The notes: generated by a model not told the origin, from the letters alone. DNA of 64,000 bases from Diplosphaera chodatii (GCA_032358165.1 JAALGY010000001.1:1674001-1738000); one strand, 5' to 3'. Numbered from the stretch's first letter, positions 1 through 13,094 are shown. Numbers and translations: made by a program.

Positions 1-3000
1 TCGAGCTCATGCAGAGCCGAAGACCCCGCTCAAGGCGAGCAGCAGCGCCAAGAAGCTGCTCAGCGGCTTCCTGCGCCGCCGCAGCAGCAGCCGCAGCAGC
101 ATCAATGGCGACGCGGGCAACAGGACGCCGCCCAACAGCGCCCGGGTAAGACTGCGCTGCCCGCGACAACTGCAGGGGATTCACCTATGCACCTGCATTG
201 CCGCCTGAGCAAAACCGTTATTGGCTGTCGTCTCGAGGTATAACATGGACTGCAGCGTTGCTGACCCAGGACAAGACTGACAAGACAAGACTGCCTCTGT
301 GCGTCAGGACCCACGTCTCTGATCGTTTGTGACCCTCCCATTCACAGCAACCGCCGCGGCCCTCGCAGTGGGCCTCACCGCAGAAGCCCACCAGCAAGTT
401 GCCGCAGGCGCCGCCACGCACAAGCAGCGGCGCTATTGCAGCCGCCCTCAACTCCCTGGCACATGCGCCCCCGCAGCGATCTCAGCTCGCAGCCGTGTCA
501 ACCAATCCAGTGAGTATAGTCTCGTCTGCTACACACCAGCCTGGTAGTGAACCTGGCTACTGCTGCCTGGAAAGTCCAGCTACAGCATGTCAGGATGCAG
601 CATGGCTGGCATGCTGCCCAATGTAATTATGGCATTGCTGGAGAGCACTTCACATGAATGTCAAACAGGTCCTCAGCAACGGCACCAGCCATGACACGCC
701 GCACCGCCTGGACAGCCACGCACTGTCGGAGGAGGGAGCTACCGAGGCCACTCAGTCGGACAGCGACTTTGGTTTCACACCTGGCAGCAGCCCAAGCAGG
801 TAGGGAGTGGGGATGCGTGGTGTGCTGCAAGCAGCGTACAATCCCACATGGTGACAGAGCTGCCTACAGGCAACTCTTACGACTGAACAATGCGACGGGT
901 GGAGCCTTGGCCCCTGCTGCTTCTGCAAGGGAAGGTCTCACAGACTGACCAAATGATCACCGCAGGTCCCCTGTCCCCTGAAGGACTTCACTGCAGCTAT
1001 GGGTAGCTGCTTCTCCTGATGCCTCACCAGCAGACCATTGTCACCAATGCATCACATGCGTGTGCAGGCAGGGCAGCTCTGGGTCGATGGTAGTTAGTCC
1101 CCGCACGCCAGGGGTGCGGCATCACAGCAGCGCAGAGCAGCGGCTGCAGGATGACAATGGTGACAAAGTGCCGGCGCCACCGCAGCACAGGTCACCACCT
1201 GGCGGTGAAGTGACTGAGGCGTTGGCAGCTGAGGAGGAGCAGCCCTTGAAGACCTTGCGGCCTGATGCCCTGGCTAGCAAGCACACAGCACGTCATGCAG
1301 CAGGCTCCGCCGCAGATACCGATGCAGCCTCACCGGCTGGTGGCACCTCACAGCAGCAACAGCGGCAGCTGGTGCAGGATCAGAATCAGGCCGCCACCGC
1401 ATTCGAGGCGGCCGCAGCTTCGGCAGCTGCAGCTGTTGCACTGGAGGAGCGGAGCAGACGAGCGCCAGGTGGGCATCTCGCTGCATCAGAGTGGTTGCGG
1501 GTGCAGCTGCTGCCTGGCAGCGCATCTGCATTCACTTGTGAGCAGCTCACCGTCCACCCTGTAGGCCTGAACGGATTCGGCAGGTAAATGTGTGATCATG
1601 GAAGCACGCCAAGATTCGCTGACGGCCGCAGGTGCGGCAGCGGGCCTGATCAGCAGCATACCAGAGGAGGAGCGGCCCACCAGCCCACCAGCCACCCACC
1701 CTGAGCTGGAGGCCCTGGGGCCCGTGGAGTCGTTCAAGCAGCTGACGCCGGATCGCGAGTCGGTGGGCGGCCTGGAGACGCCCGTGCGCAAAACAGGTGC
1801 GGCCCCTAGCCCTGCGGGCGGCCGGGCGACTGGATCCGTATCTGCATGGTGTAGGTCCTCTTCTGACTGTTCCATGCTGGGCAGCAACCCCGCTCGGCTT
1901 GTGCCTGATGCCTGCCTACAGGTGGCCCACACACGAGTGCATGCCTGCGGAGCTTCCGCTGGCAGCCTGCTCAGGCTGAGTCAGCAGGCATGCACGTTGC
2001 TGTCCGTGCCAGTAGGCAGTCCCGAGCAGCCTGCATTCCCAAGCAGTGATCAACAGTACAACGTAGGCACTTTGCAGTGTGTCCAACATCCAGATGTGCG
2101 CGTGGATTACGTCCTCCTCAGAGACGAGCGACCCATGGCGTGGCCGCCCTCGCCAGTCAAGCGCACCACACTGCTGTTACAGCAGTGCCAAGACTGTACA
2201 TAGACAATATTAATCCAGAAATTGGCAAATTTCTGACTCCAGGCGCGAACCGCGAGGAGCGGCGTGCGGCGTGGGCGCACCGCAGCGGCGGCGGCGGCGG
2301 CGGCTGCTCGGCGCGGCCCTCCGCCCCCGGCAGCGGCCTGGGCCCCGAGAAGCTTCCCTACCGCCTGCGCGCCGTGGGGCACAGCCTGGGCGGCGCCTCC
2401 CTGCTGGTGTGCTATATTAGTATGGCCACACAGCACCAGTCATGTTGCATCAGGATATGTATGTACCAATGTGACTTTCGCCTTATGTTGATCAGAGGTC
2501 TTGGACGCCTCACTGATGTTTTGTTCCACGGAGTGCATGTGTACCTGGAGTGCGGGCTTTGCCATCATATCATCCAGGGGATGCCATTGCAGTGCTCACT
2601 GTCTACTCTGGTCCACGCATCTCACGCTGTTGCTTATCCTGGTGCGCAGATCTACGCGGCGATGTGCGGCAAGACGGGGCGGCCGCACCACCTGTACCGC
2701 CTCATCCTGCTCACCCCCGCGGGCTTCCTCAAGAAGACGCCCTGGGTGCGGGTCATGCACCCTCCTTCCCGATGACCACAAGGAGGGTGCCGCGAGCTCA
2801 CCAGACCGTTGTTCCACCTCTGGACGAGCGCGGCGCCTGCAGGAGGGGTTGTCGGGCTGCAGACTCCATGATGGAGTGCTGAAAGGCGTACTCTGAACTG
2901 CAGGCGCTGTGGCCGTTCACCAAGGTCATTCCGCCGCTGGCGCGGCTGGTGGACTGGAAGTGGCCCGGCGCGGGGGCGGCCGCCTACGTGCCGAGCAGCC

Positions 3001-4195
3001 TGCTGCGGTACTTCACCTTCAAGGTGTTCGTGGACCTGCAGCAGATCCCTGCGCTCAACGAGCTCACGCTCGCCGGCATGCGGTACGGCTTTGTGGTTCA
3101 TTCTGGGATCATCCGTGTCGCTGCATATACGAGCAGTGGGTCGTCAGCCGCTGCACCCTGGCTCGTGTGCATTCTGTGGCTGCCAGCAAACCTGCGCACT
3201 GTGTGCTCGCTTCCTGCAGACCACCTTGTGAGGCATCATCACATGTTGTCACCGTCATCCGGAGTGGCGACAAGTCACATATCGGCACCGCTGCCTGCAG
3301 GATGCTGCTGAACGGGGACGCCAGCCAGTGGGACCGCGCGCTGCAGATGCCGCACTACAACGCGCGCGCGATGCCCGCCATCTCCTTCCACACGGGCGTG
3401 CACCTGGTGCAGTGGGCGCGCTCCGGCCGCTTCACGCTGTACGACTACGGGTCCGCGGCGCTGAACAAGTGGGCGCCGGGAGCTGCGTGCCATGCCACCC
3501 GCCTTTCACTGCGCAAAGCCTCCTGCAGGGCCATGGCTTGTGCTCACGAAGCCGCCTCACGCCCTCAGTGTTAGAGAGATGCAGCTGGAGCAGGCGCTGG
3601 AATGTGCAGACACAATCTGTGGCACGAAACAACCATGGCAATGCAGTGACATGCCGCCCGCAGGCAGCACTACGGGGAGGCGCAGCCCCCGGATGTGGCG
3701 GGTTACTACGGCCTGCTGGACTGCCCGGTGGACATCTGCGCCGGCCGCGCCGACGGCGTCATCGCCAAGGAGAACGTGCGCCACCCCCCTCCTCTTGCAG
3801 TATGCTAGTCAGGGTTTAGGGTTGTGTAGCACCGCGGTGGCTGCAGCTATCACTGGAGCAACTCTTGCCCGACTCCATGCTGTCAGGCCCGTTTGACGCT
3901 CAACTCCCTTTTGCCGAAGGCTGCTTGTCCCTGGGATGCGCAGGTGCTGCTGCACTACGAGGCGTTCAGGCAGGAGGGTGCCCGCGTCACCTACAAGGAG
4001 TTCGACTTCGGGCACCTGGATTTCACCTTTGCGGTGAGCCTGCCTACCGCATTCAGGACTTCTGAAGTGGTGGGTGACCGATGCGATCCTCAACAGCTGG
4101 TGCACACAGCGATGTGATGGTTCATCTGTGGTGAATTGCAGGTGAAAGACGAGCTGCGGCATTACGTGTTGTCTCGACTGCTGCTGCGAGACTGA
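1..4195 (+). CDS. alpha/beta-hydrolase lipase, acid/triacylglycerol lipase type (5' partial)
   Basis: The 3' part is clear. An exon near 2240-2412 carries the nucleophile elbow GHSLGG. Exons near 2649-2755, 2896-3085, 3300-3470 and 3661-3775 read through typical lipase segments (LTPAGFLKKTPW, MPHYNARAMPAISFHTG, YGLLDCPVDICAGRADG). The last two exons give FDFGHLDFTFA and end VLSRLLLRD-stop at 4193-4195. The serine of GHSLGG, the aspartate after GLLDCPV or GRA, and the histidine of FGHLDF form the expected triad. The family hydrolyses triacylglycerol or steryl esters. Ser/Pro/Ala-rich exons at 1-145, about 340-505, 670-810, 1060-1470 and 1630-1796 lie on the same strand and probably encode the long N-terminal extension seen in plant members such as At1g18460/At1g73920. 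Odd: the HG oxyanion strand and the first third of the hydrolase fold are not found between 1797 and 2240. The start lies outside the window. The family call is firm; the gene's unity is less so. Confidence 0.75.
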
Positions 4196-4869
4196 GGCAT
4201 AGCACCAGATATGAAGCGTGAAGACGCTAGCATCAAGGCAGTTCGCATGGCAGCATGAGCGTCACCAGAGCTGTAATGGCTTACTGATGGTACAATTTTG
4301 ACGTGAGTCAGGTGCTGTCGGAACAGGCAGCTGCGACTCTTGTGATGGGGACAGCAGGCAATGTTCGGACGTCAGCAGGGTGTGAACAGGTTTACAGGGT
4401 GTGTAGGACTTGTAAGTTAGGACTTGCTGCTTGCATGTAGACAAGGGAGTGATGTTTGCGGTGAAAACACCTTCAGTGGCTCACCATGCTGATGCCAACG
4501 TCATGATAGATTCTGCTGTTAGGTCAGGTTCGTGGCCTTTGGTGCAGACGTGCTGCTTGTTGTGGCACATTTGTAGGATATTTGAGTTATCTGCAGCTAC
4601 ATTTTGATGTTCTTCTAGGTCAGCACATTGGCCTATATATAGCAAGTGTCATGGTCAATCTAGATGATGACCATACGGCAACAGGTACAGCAACTCGAGT
4701 CAAGCCAGCCAGAGCAGGCCGACGGTGACTATCACCTGTACAGGTGTTGTACGAGCACTCGTCAGATCCGACAGTTGTCATGCCCATGCCTACTGCACCC
4801 CAGCACTTGGTGGTGCCTGCAGCGCCGGAGCAATGCGTGACCTGATGGCTGGGCTCCAATCTGCCTGTG
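4196..4869. other. intergenic, convergent 3' ends
   Basis: This stretch lies between the stop of the lipase on the plus strand and the stop of the DTW gene on the minus strand. It is more AT-rich than the exons and holds the two 3' untranslated regions. I see no conserved coding segment or RNA gene in it. Confidence 0.5.
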
Positions 4870-6486
4870 TCAAGCAGCACCGCAATTCAAGCAGGGAAGG
4901 TGATAACGGATGTGCAGCATGACCGTCTGCCGCTTATCATGTACCAGTCTGCGTGAACCCTCCTGGTTCTGGACATCAGCTCAGCAGCTGCATGTTTCAG
5001 TCCTGGCATCTTCAACCCAACATGCGGGCAGCGGAATGGCAGATGTGATCACCTGCAGGGCTGTCATGCGCTCAAGTGGCGCCAGCAGCTGTGCGCAGAC
5101 GGCTGGGTTTCGCTCCAGGGCGCCCAGGGCACGCGCCGCCGCCTCCATCGTCATCACCTCACCCCCCCGCTTCTCCTGCGCAGTTGCCAGCCCAGGGGTG
5201 AGTAACGACAGGACCGCTCTTTGAGCGGGCTCCCCTGCCGTGGGGCTTGATCCACCCGTGTACACCGATCTAGATCTCCGATGGAAGGCAGTCAGCCAGC
5301 TAAACATCAATTCAAGCACATTTTTGCTAACCTTTCGCAGCAGGCAGGCTGATGGGCCGAAGTCCGGCAGACGCACAAGCGCCACCCCAGGGCCGCTCGG
5401 CGGCAGCACCCTCGGCGCCAGCTTCTGTAGGCGGCAGGTGCACAGCACGTCAGACTTGCAACACTCCTCTGCACAGTGGGCGACACACGTTCTGGGAGGA
5501 CCAGCTCGAGGCAGAAGACAGCAGAGTGCAACCAGCAGGTGCACCAGAACAGAACGCCGTGCTGTCGCACACCTGCATCATCTCCCTCGCTTGCGGCCAG
5601 GTGCCATCGATCAGCAGCAGCGTGTAGGCTGCTTGCCCACCCTCAACTCCAGCCCTATGGCATAGGCATGATGTTTCTCAGGCGTTCAGTAAGCACGAAC
5701 CTATTGAATGCAACAATCAACAGCATCACATCAAGTCTCACCAAGTTGCCTTCGCTTCTGCAAGCTCACTGATTGTAGGCACAATGACCTCGTCCAGCAA
5801 GCGTGCGCCTGTACAGAGTACCGTTCTAATCACACTAGCACCATGCTTGCAGAAGGAGTACCACCGAGCTGTCCTGACATGCTCGCACTCGCTGTGCTAG
5901 AATGCACGTTCTGGGTCATAACGCCCAAAAATAGCAGTGACCCTGGGCAGCCACAGAGCGCACCTCGACCTGGGTACAATACATACAGCGGGCAGCGGCC
6001 TGCTGCAGCATCTGTCAGTGCTCTGTCCAGTATTGGCTCCCTACCCTCCTGCACAGCAGTACAGGCGCCGGCTGACCACTGGTGACACATCATCACAAGC
6101 GTGCATGCAGTGCTGGGGCATGCGCTGCAGCTTGTATAGCTGCACCCAAGCAGCAGCTGAAGCGCGCAGCGCCATGCAGCATGGGGGTGGTGCACGCACG
6201 TTGAACTTGCGGCCAATCAGCACGTCGCACTCTGCCAGGCATTTGCGCATGAGCTTCACGGTCCCCAGGTGCTTCCTGCGATTGCCAGTGGCACAGCTGT
6301 ACGATCCTTGCTGCCGTGTTCGGCGCAGGCACCATGCCTTTGGGCTTGCGCGACCGAAATGCACTACACTGTGCAGGACTGGGAGCGCACTTCCCCTCGT
6401 GGGGGTGCTGCAGCACCAGCACCCGGCCATGCAGGGCAAGCGGTGGACGTGGCAACGCGTCGCACACACACACCCGGTGTGGCCGC
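4870..6486 (-). CDS. DTW-domain tRNA-uridine aminocarboxypropyltransferase (5' end open)
   Basis: TapT/DTWD enzymes transfer the 3-amino-3-carboxypropyl group of S-adenosylmethionine to uridine in tRNA (acp3U). Reading from high to low coordinates, the exon starting at 6486 gives RPHRVCVCDALP then LVLQHPHE, the family's Cys-rich signature and its 'hPxE' segment. An exon near 6190-6290 gives LMRKCLAECDVLIGRKF. An exon near 5560-5640 gives LLLIDGTWPQAREMM, which contains the Asp-Thr-Trp motif naming the family. An exon near 5350-5420 gives VRLPDFGPSACLLRKVS, and one near 5050-5190 gives EVMTMEAAARALGALE. The last exon ends CLNCGAA-stop at 4870-4872. The exon at 6486 opens in phase 2, so at least one upstream exon with the start codon and probably an N-terminal CxxC lies between 6487 and about 6950. 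I could not identify it. Family call firm. Confidence 0.85.
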
Positions 6487-7288
6487 CTGCAAGCATAAGG
6501 ATTTCATCCTGTCAAGGTGTCCGATGCCGGAGCCTGACCACCGATGATGATTGGCAACCTTCTTGTCGCAAGATGTGTTGTCAAGGACACTGCACTCAGC
6601 GCAGCAGGACATCGACACCCAGTGTGACATGCTTGTTAAACCCCGCGCACTCACGTGCATCTTCCGCAGTATCTGGAAGCCTTCACGGGCTGTGCTGGGC
6701 GCTCGTGGCCGTCATCAGACATGCGCGATCCTTGTTTGTGACGCACTGCTGTGCCGCTGCTGCATGGCTATGAGCAAGCAACACCTGCCAAAGTAATGCT
6801 GTTCACACCAATAGAAGCAACTGAAGAGATCAACACCATCACTTGCATATGCCTGCAGTGTGTGACCGCAACACATGTCAGAAGAGGACAGCTTGTACCG
6901 GTAACGCCGCACTGCTAGTATGTCACACTAAAGCCAAATTCCAGCCATTGCGCCAGAGCATGAGGTTTCGATCTGCTTGTACGGTGTCAATGCCAAGCTG
7001 TTGATTGTCTGCGCATAACCGAGTAGTGTCGAGCAAGGTCCATCGTTGCACGAGTAGTCTGCAGCAGGATGACTCATGGCACCCACTGAGGAATGCAGTT
7101 CTCACATGGCAGCAGTAGTCCTGCAAGTATGTTAACACGGTGTTAACATGGGTGTTGGGCGGTTGCGCTTGTAACGCTGTGTAGACGATGCGTGGAGTGA
7201 TCTGAGGTTGCACAGCGTATGATCTATCTGCTCGTCTGCTGCCTTCATTAGGCTGCCGACAGCGTTGCACATGCAGTGACGCCCATGA
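6487..7288. other. upstream region of the DTW gene
   Basis: This stretch must contain the missing first exon and promoter of the DTW gene on the minus strand, and the 3' untranslated region of the TMEM209-like gene. Several short open frames exist but none has recognisable motifs or consistent splice phases. Confidence 0.4.
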
Positions 7289-10200
7289 TCATGTCCACAT
7301 GCCAAACCATCTCCCGGCAAACAGGTTCCGCACACGCCCCGCTGGCCGCAGCACTGACGCCAGCCGCAGGTACTCCAGGCTGCGACCGCCCACAGCACCT
7401 GCAGATCATTCGCCACATGCTCAGCATGACATGTTGCTCACCGTGACGCACCCCATAATTGTCTCGTCAGTCACAGCAAGCTTGTGTGAGGCAGTGCCCC
7501 TTCCAAATGCCCGCCATGGCCATTCACACCCTGCTGTCATGCCAACATTGCCAGGCGCTAACGCTGGGAACGACACCCATATTCCAGTAGTCAGATGCAC
7601 TGCATGCAGGCACGCGCCGTGGGCTGTGTTGGCGGCGTGCAGGAAGAGCAGCAGCACGTGGAAGGGCGCGGTGTGGGACGCGGCCGTCAGCAGCGGCTCG
7701 CCGCCCAGCACCAGCGTGAAGTGGGGCTCGCGGCCCCCCAGCTCCAGCGCCAGCACCGCCGTGGCCCCCTGCGAAACCATGATTTCAGGGTTTTATCAGG
7801 TTCCAGGGCCTGCACCCGCACATTGGTGGGGCTTGTGGCCCCCGCAGCTCCAGCGCCAGCACCGCCGTGGCGCCCTGTGAACTGCAGGGATGTCAGGGTT
7901 TCGTCAGGCTGCAGGGCCTGCATCTGCATATAGGCATGGCTCACGGCCCCGCAGCTCCAGCGCCAGCACCGGTGTGACGCCCTGTGAATCGTAACCACAG
8001 CTGGCTCGCTGCTGCAGCATGTGTGTCACATCTGTGACCTGCAGCTGCCGAGACAAAATGCCAGAACATTTGAACAGCTCACAGCAAGGGCTCGGGCGGT
8101 GCTGCCGCTGCACCTTTGCCAGGGATGCAGGGCGGAAGGGCAGCAGCGCGTAGAACTGCTCCGGCTGGCGTGCCGGCAGGGAGCCCAGGAACAGTGGCGG
8201 CCCCGCAACCACTGCTGCTGCCGCCTCGTCATTGAAGAGCCACCTGCATGCCATCGTTTCCACAGCGATCAGCATTCCCTGCTGCACCAGTGAGGTGCTC
8301 AGCTGACGAGCAGCCCTTTCGACTGGGGCGCAGATGAGCAAGCAGGCGCAGACACCACAATGTAAGCAGATGGCAAAGCGACATGCCTGGACATCCATGC
8401 AGGCAGTGTCAACGTGCAGCGCATGTCGCACGCGGCAAAAAGCAACACAGCCAGCCCTCCTCAACCTCATGACCTCAGTGCATCAGTGTTTTTGCAGCGC
8501 ACCTAGGTGCTTCCAGGAAGGCGGCGAACAGGTAGAACAGCAGCGCCGCATCGGTGGGCAGGTCGGGCGTCCAGGCGCGCCCCTGCCACAGGCCGCCGCC
8601 GTTCCACGTGAACTCCTTCACGCAGGTGCCCTCTGCAAGGCAGAGTCGAGCAGCATGAGTGACGCGCTCAGCAAAGCATTGTCCACACACTCGAAGGGTT
8701 ACCTGTATATGTCCTCCATGAAACATACCACTTGAGCGTATGGCAAACTCGTGACCACCTGAGCTGCAGATGACCGACGACCAGCCGAGACTTTACACAG
8801 ATAATAACACATAGCGCACCTACTTCAAAATCCTGTCAGCCAGCAGACAATGTACAGGAACAGCAGCTCGGCAGAGGACACAAGCAGGAGCAGCGGCTTC
8901 TTTTGGCACACACTATGCAGGCTGCAGCCCACCTGCCAGCTTGCGGATGCGCAGCGCCACGTAGCCGCGGGGCGCAGGTGGCAGCAGGCCCCGGGGCGAT
9001 TCCCCCGCCAGCAGCGACGCCAGCCGCTGGTACACCTCCACCGCCTGGTACAGCGAAACAACCAAAGGCCTTGGCCGCGCCGACGAGTGCTGGGCCCAAA
9101 GGTGCACTGGGCTGGCACACAATGCTGCCTGTTGAAGAACTCTTTCACTTACCTGCAACAGAGTGGTGCCCTGCCACAGCAGCTGCACACCTGAAGCGCG
9201 GCATTGACTTCGGCACTGGCGGGCGGCGCAGCCGACCGCGCCCTCAGCGCCTCCCTGAGCTGCCGCACCTGCAAGACCGTGATGCTGTGGCTGATCGGCC
9301 ATCCGGATCGGCTATCCAGACGCACATCACTCTGCCTGGATGCATCCTCAAGAGATTGGCGCACCAGCATCTCCTCGTCTGCCACGGCTGATGCTGCTGC
9401 CGAGGGGCGGTTCATGGGCGTCGCTGCTGCGGCGGCTTCTTCCGCATCGCCGAGCTCGCTGAGCCTGATGCCCGGCCACCCGGCCGCCGCAGTCTTGTCC
9501 ATGACCTGCAGGCAGGACCGTGGGCTGGCCTGCAGCTGCAAGGTGACGGCCGGACCCGGTCCTGAGATGCCCGATTGATGCGCCAACATGATCAAATCCA
9601 GGCATGAGAGCAGTTTGAGACGGCACACTGAATAAGCCCTGAGGAAGCCGTCCATTCCTATAGCTAAGCTGCTAGCAATTGTTCAGAGATGCAGCAGGAG
9701 GCAGGTGACAGCAGGTGCGGACAATGCAGCGCACCTCCTGGTGGGCATTGCCCACGAGGCGGACCAGCGGCTGCAGCACGTGCGCCGCCATCCACTCCCT
9801 GAAACGCTCCGTCCACACCTGTTGCAGCAGATAGGCGATCATCCCAGCGGCTTGCCCTCAAAGGCGGCACCGTTGCCTGCTGTGGGAGGAGGCTGCGACC
9901 CCAGGCATGTGAGGGAACAAGTAGCAAACAGTGCCACCAAACCTTATGCCATTGGGTTCAGGGTTTGAGGCCCCACCTCCAGGGTGCGGCGGTCGGTCAC
10001 GAGGTGGTGCAGCGCGGCTGCGACGGCGGCCGGTGCAGATGGCGTGAGCTTGCCGCGGCTGCCACGGCTGCCACCGCCGGCGCCCACCCGCATCGGCAGC
10101 ACCGATGGCCGGTAGGTGGGCGCGGATGGCCCCGTCTTCAGCACCGAAGACGGGCTGCGAGCATCCTGCAGCCGGCGGCCAATGGCAAAACTGACGTGCA

Positions 10201-11945
10201 CAGCCTGGCGAGGTGCTCGGACTGATGCTGGATTCTGTGTGCATCTTGGCTATAGAACAACGTGACGCCATGTGGTGCATGTGAATAAGTTGCACTGGGA
10301 GATACAAGGTTGAACGCTTTGAAGCATGTGGCTTGCCTGGCCAGGGTGCTGCGGCTGATCGAAGGGCGACGCCCCAAACCCTTGCGCCCTGGGCGTCGCC
10401 CCGCTGGCATTGCCGAAAGGGAATGCCCCAAAGCCCAGGTCCGGACTATCTGCTGGCGCTGATGTGTCCGCATCAAATGCATCCTGTGAGATGCATGATG
10501 CACTTGTTGCAGACCTAATATTGCATCACTACGACAATTGTGCGTCTGTTCTTGCTGCATACACGGTGAGATCCTCACTGTGGCCACAACAACAACCAAG
10601 CTTTGCTTCTACTTGTGTGCATGACTGGCTGCAAGACTGTAGGTTCGTGACACGCACCATGTAGCGCTGCAGCTGCTCCGGGGTGGTCACAACAGGGCTA
10701 GCGCCGCCGCCATACGGCGAGCCATGCATCGAGCCGATGCGGCCTGGCGCCGAGCCATTCTGCTGCGGCTGCTGCTGCTGCTCGTGACCCATGCCACTGC
10801 CGCCCGGCGGCGTGGCTGCCACCCGCTGCGGCCGCTGCCAGCCACGCAGCAGCACATTAGATGCGTGTTATTGACACATGTGTATAATAACGAGCACTAT
10901 TCCTAGAGACATAGAACAGCTGTCGTGGCAACCCCTCTGGCCAACAATGAGGGCGCATCAGTCTCCAACTTTCAGACCTTCAGCAGCCAATAACTGAAGC
11001 CGTCAATGTAGTACAACCCCAGGTTGTGCTGCATGGTCAGCTTGCGATTTGCTTGGCTGCTGGCAATCTGAGGCAGGGCTGCGCAGGTGCAGAGGCAGGC
11101 TCACCAGCGGCGTCACCATGGCTGGCTGCAGGTGTCCCTGCTGCTGCTGCGGCTGCTGTCTTTGCTGCTGCTGCTGCCGTGAGCCCTGCGCCGCTGAAGG
11201 CATGGCGGTTGCTGGCACGCCCCACAGTTTTGCCTGCAGAGCCCAGCTGATGGTCAGAAGACGGGGAGCGTGCACCAAGTCCCAAGAACAGTCACACATG
11301 TTGAACCCAGATGCATTGGCTGCCATGATGTGCATGCGGTGCCTCACCTGAGCTTCAGTAAGGTTGGCATCTGCCCAGGTGGAGTTGAGCTGTGGGCGCG
11401 CCAGCTGCAGCGCTGCCCATGCAGCATCGACCACCAAGATCGCCAGATAGGCGGTCAGCAGGTACCAACCCCACGCTGCGTGAGCAGGTCAGCATATTCA
11501 TGAAAGTGCTGTAGCAACCTTGACAGCTAGCATGCACACAATGGTGTACACCGTTCAAAATAGCCGTCATGTGGCTCTGGCTTGTGTTGCGCTATTGGGT
11601 ACCTGATATTCTGTCAGCAGCTTCGGCGAGGTGCGGTGCTTTGGCCAGCCGCAATGCCACCCATGCCACCCTGCAAGCATGGTGCTGGCCTCATTGCTGG
11701 CTGCTTGCTTGGCGGCTGTTATAGGCCCGAGCACCAATCGGAAACAAGCGACTCAATCGACAGGAGTGGTCCTGACAACTGGTATACAATATCAGATGCG
11801 GCACCTACCCACGATTTGACAGCCACCATGCGCCCGCTGCAGCCGCGCTGCGCCGTGCTGTACGCCCTGCCACAGCTGACAAGCCGCCCGTAGGTCGAGC
11901 GATGTTCAGCAGCGGCTCAGGCCGCTGATTCCAGCCCTTTTGCAT
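7289..11945 (-). CDS. TMEM209 / cytochrome b561 N-terminal-domain protein
   Basis: The family is a conserved eukaryotic integral membrane protein; animal TMEM209 is associated with the nuclear envelope and pores. The likely start is 11945 (MQKGWNQRPEPLLNIARPTG, exon 11809-11945). An exon near 11345-11470 encodes a hydrophobic segment GWYLLTAYLAILVVDAAWA. A Gln-rich exon follows near 11110-11240. Downstream exons match the conserved C-terminal domain: QQVWTERFREWMAAHVLQPL near 9715-9835, EEMLVRQSLEDASR near 9340-9570, PPAPRGYVALRIRKL near 8940-9040, EFTWNGGGLWQGRAWTPDLP then AALLFYLFAAFLEA near 8515-8640, ARQPEQFYALLPFRP near 8120-8240, ALELGGREPHFTLVLGG then APFHVLLLFLHAANT near 7610-7775, and SLEYLRLASVLRPAGRVRN to the stop at 7289-7291. 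The start and first transmembrane exons are less certain than the C-terminal half. A tandem duplication lies at one exon edge. Confidence 0.72.
7719..7993. repeat. tandem repeat, period about 106 bp, duplicated intron-exon edge
   Basis: The string cagctccagcgccagcacc starts at 7739, 7845 and 7952, giving two periods of 106 and 107 bp. On the minus strand each copy contains a plausible acceptor AG followed by the start of the same exon of the TMEM209-like gene (GATAVLALEL, GATAVLALEL, GVTPVLALEL). Only the copy at lower coordinates continues into the conserved protein. The other two run into stops and are probably decayed duplicates within the intron. Confidence 0.8.
11139..11185 (-). repeat. 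CAG/CTG-rich tract encoding polyglutamine
   Basis: The plus strand shows runs of ctgctgctg and related triplets. On the minus strand this reads mostly Gln with a few Arg and Pro, inside a low-complexity exon of the TMEM209-like gene. Confidence 0.6.
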
Positions 11946-13094
11946 GGCCACAGAAGTTTCGCAAGCGCTTGTGGGTCCACAGCCGCTGCAAGAGCCTCAA
12001 CACGATAACCAGCTTTTCTCTACGGCAGCGCAGACTGAACCACCAACGGACTACGCTTTCGTATACTTCACCATGCAGCAGCGCGGCTGATCAAGTGCAT
12101 GCATGGCACAAGATGACACATGCAGCAGCAGCAACCTCAGAGTATGTTCACTATGGATCCTATGACTTCCAGCGTGTCTCGCAACATTCACTGCGGAGCC
12201 AGACTGCAGTATTCAGTTGTGTTTGACGTTGCAGACGGCAGACATGGCGGTGCCAGGGTGCCTGTAGCGTGCCGCTGCAGGGTGGCTGCTGGCAGCTGGC
12301 AGCTTTTGACTTTCAAAAGCGTGGCTGTTGATGATGAAACGACGTGCTCGTCCGTCACACCGTCACATGAGTTGTTGCGATAACGGATTACACAGAAGCC
12401 TGGTTAGATAGCTTGCTCTGAGGTAGGGAGGCCGCTGCACCCAGGTTCATTGCTGGAACTCGGGTCATCCACCTTCGACACAAGCACTTTCACGTCGCGG
12501 AGCAGGACTGGCGTGATGAGCATACCTCTTATGACCAGCTGACGCTTCTCAAGGTTTGACGCTTGCCGAGGCTACTGCAGCGGCGTACCAACACGCCTTT
12601 GTCGTCAGCCTCTGGCACCTAGTGCAGACGCTGCAGCAAGCCTGGCAGCTCAGTGAGTCCCTTCAGCGCTTCTATCGCACCACTTATCTTGCTGATACAA
12701 TCGGTGTCTCCGCTGTGACTGCTCATGTTGAACGATATCACAGTGACTTTGAATATGCGGCGCATGTGCTAGCAGCAAGCAGCGGGCCAAGACCATGCTG
12801 GCAGTCTGCTGAACGCGTTCTGCGTTGCAGGCAGCAGGAGGAAAGGATTGCACATCGGGTCACTAACTGGCGTTGGAGCAGCAGGGACAGCGGCGGCGTA
12901 CGGGCCACACACCCCGGATGGTCCGCATCTGCTGCCGGAGCTGATGCCACGCATAGCAGCAACTCCGGCAGCGGGCGGACAGGCAGCGGCTGGAACCGGC
13001 ACATCAGCAGCCCGCCGAAAGCGCGCACTGTACACAGCCCAGACAGCACTCAGCGGCAGGCACAGGGTGGGGTGGGCACAGGCGGCCTGGCGGC
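11946..13094. other. divergent region between TMEM209-like gene and CDC45
   Basis: The TMEM209-like gene starts leftward and CDC45 starts rightward, so this 1.15 kb should hold both promoters and 5' untranslated regions. A long open frame (12556-13239) runs through it into CDC45 exon 1 in a different frame. A second frame near 12850-13090 is Ala/Thr/Pro-rich. Neither has a recognisable domain. An untranslated or unrecognised exon cannot be excluded. Confidence 0.4.
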
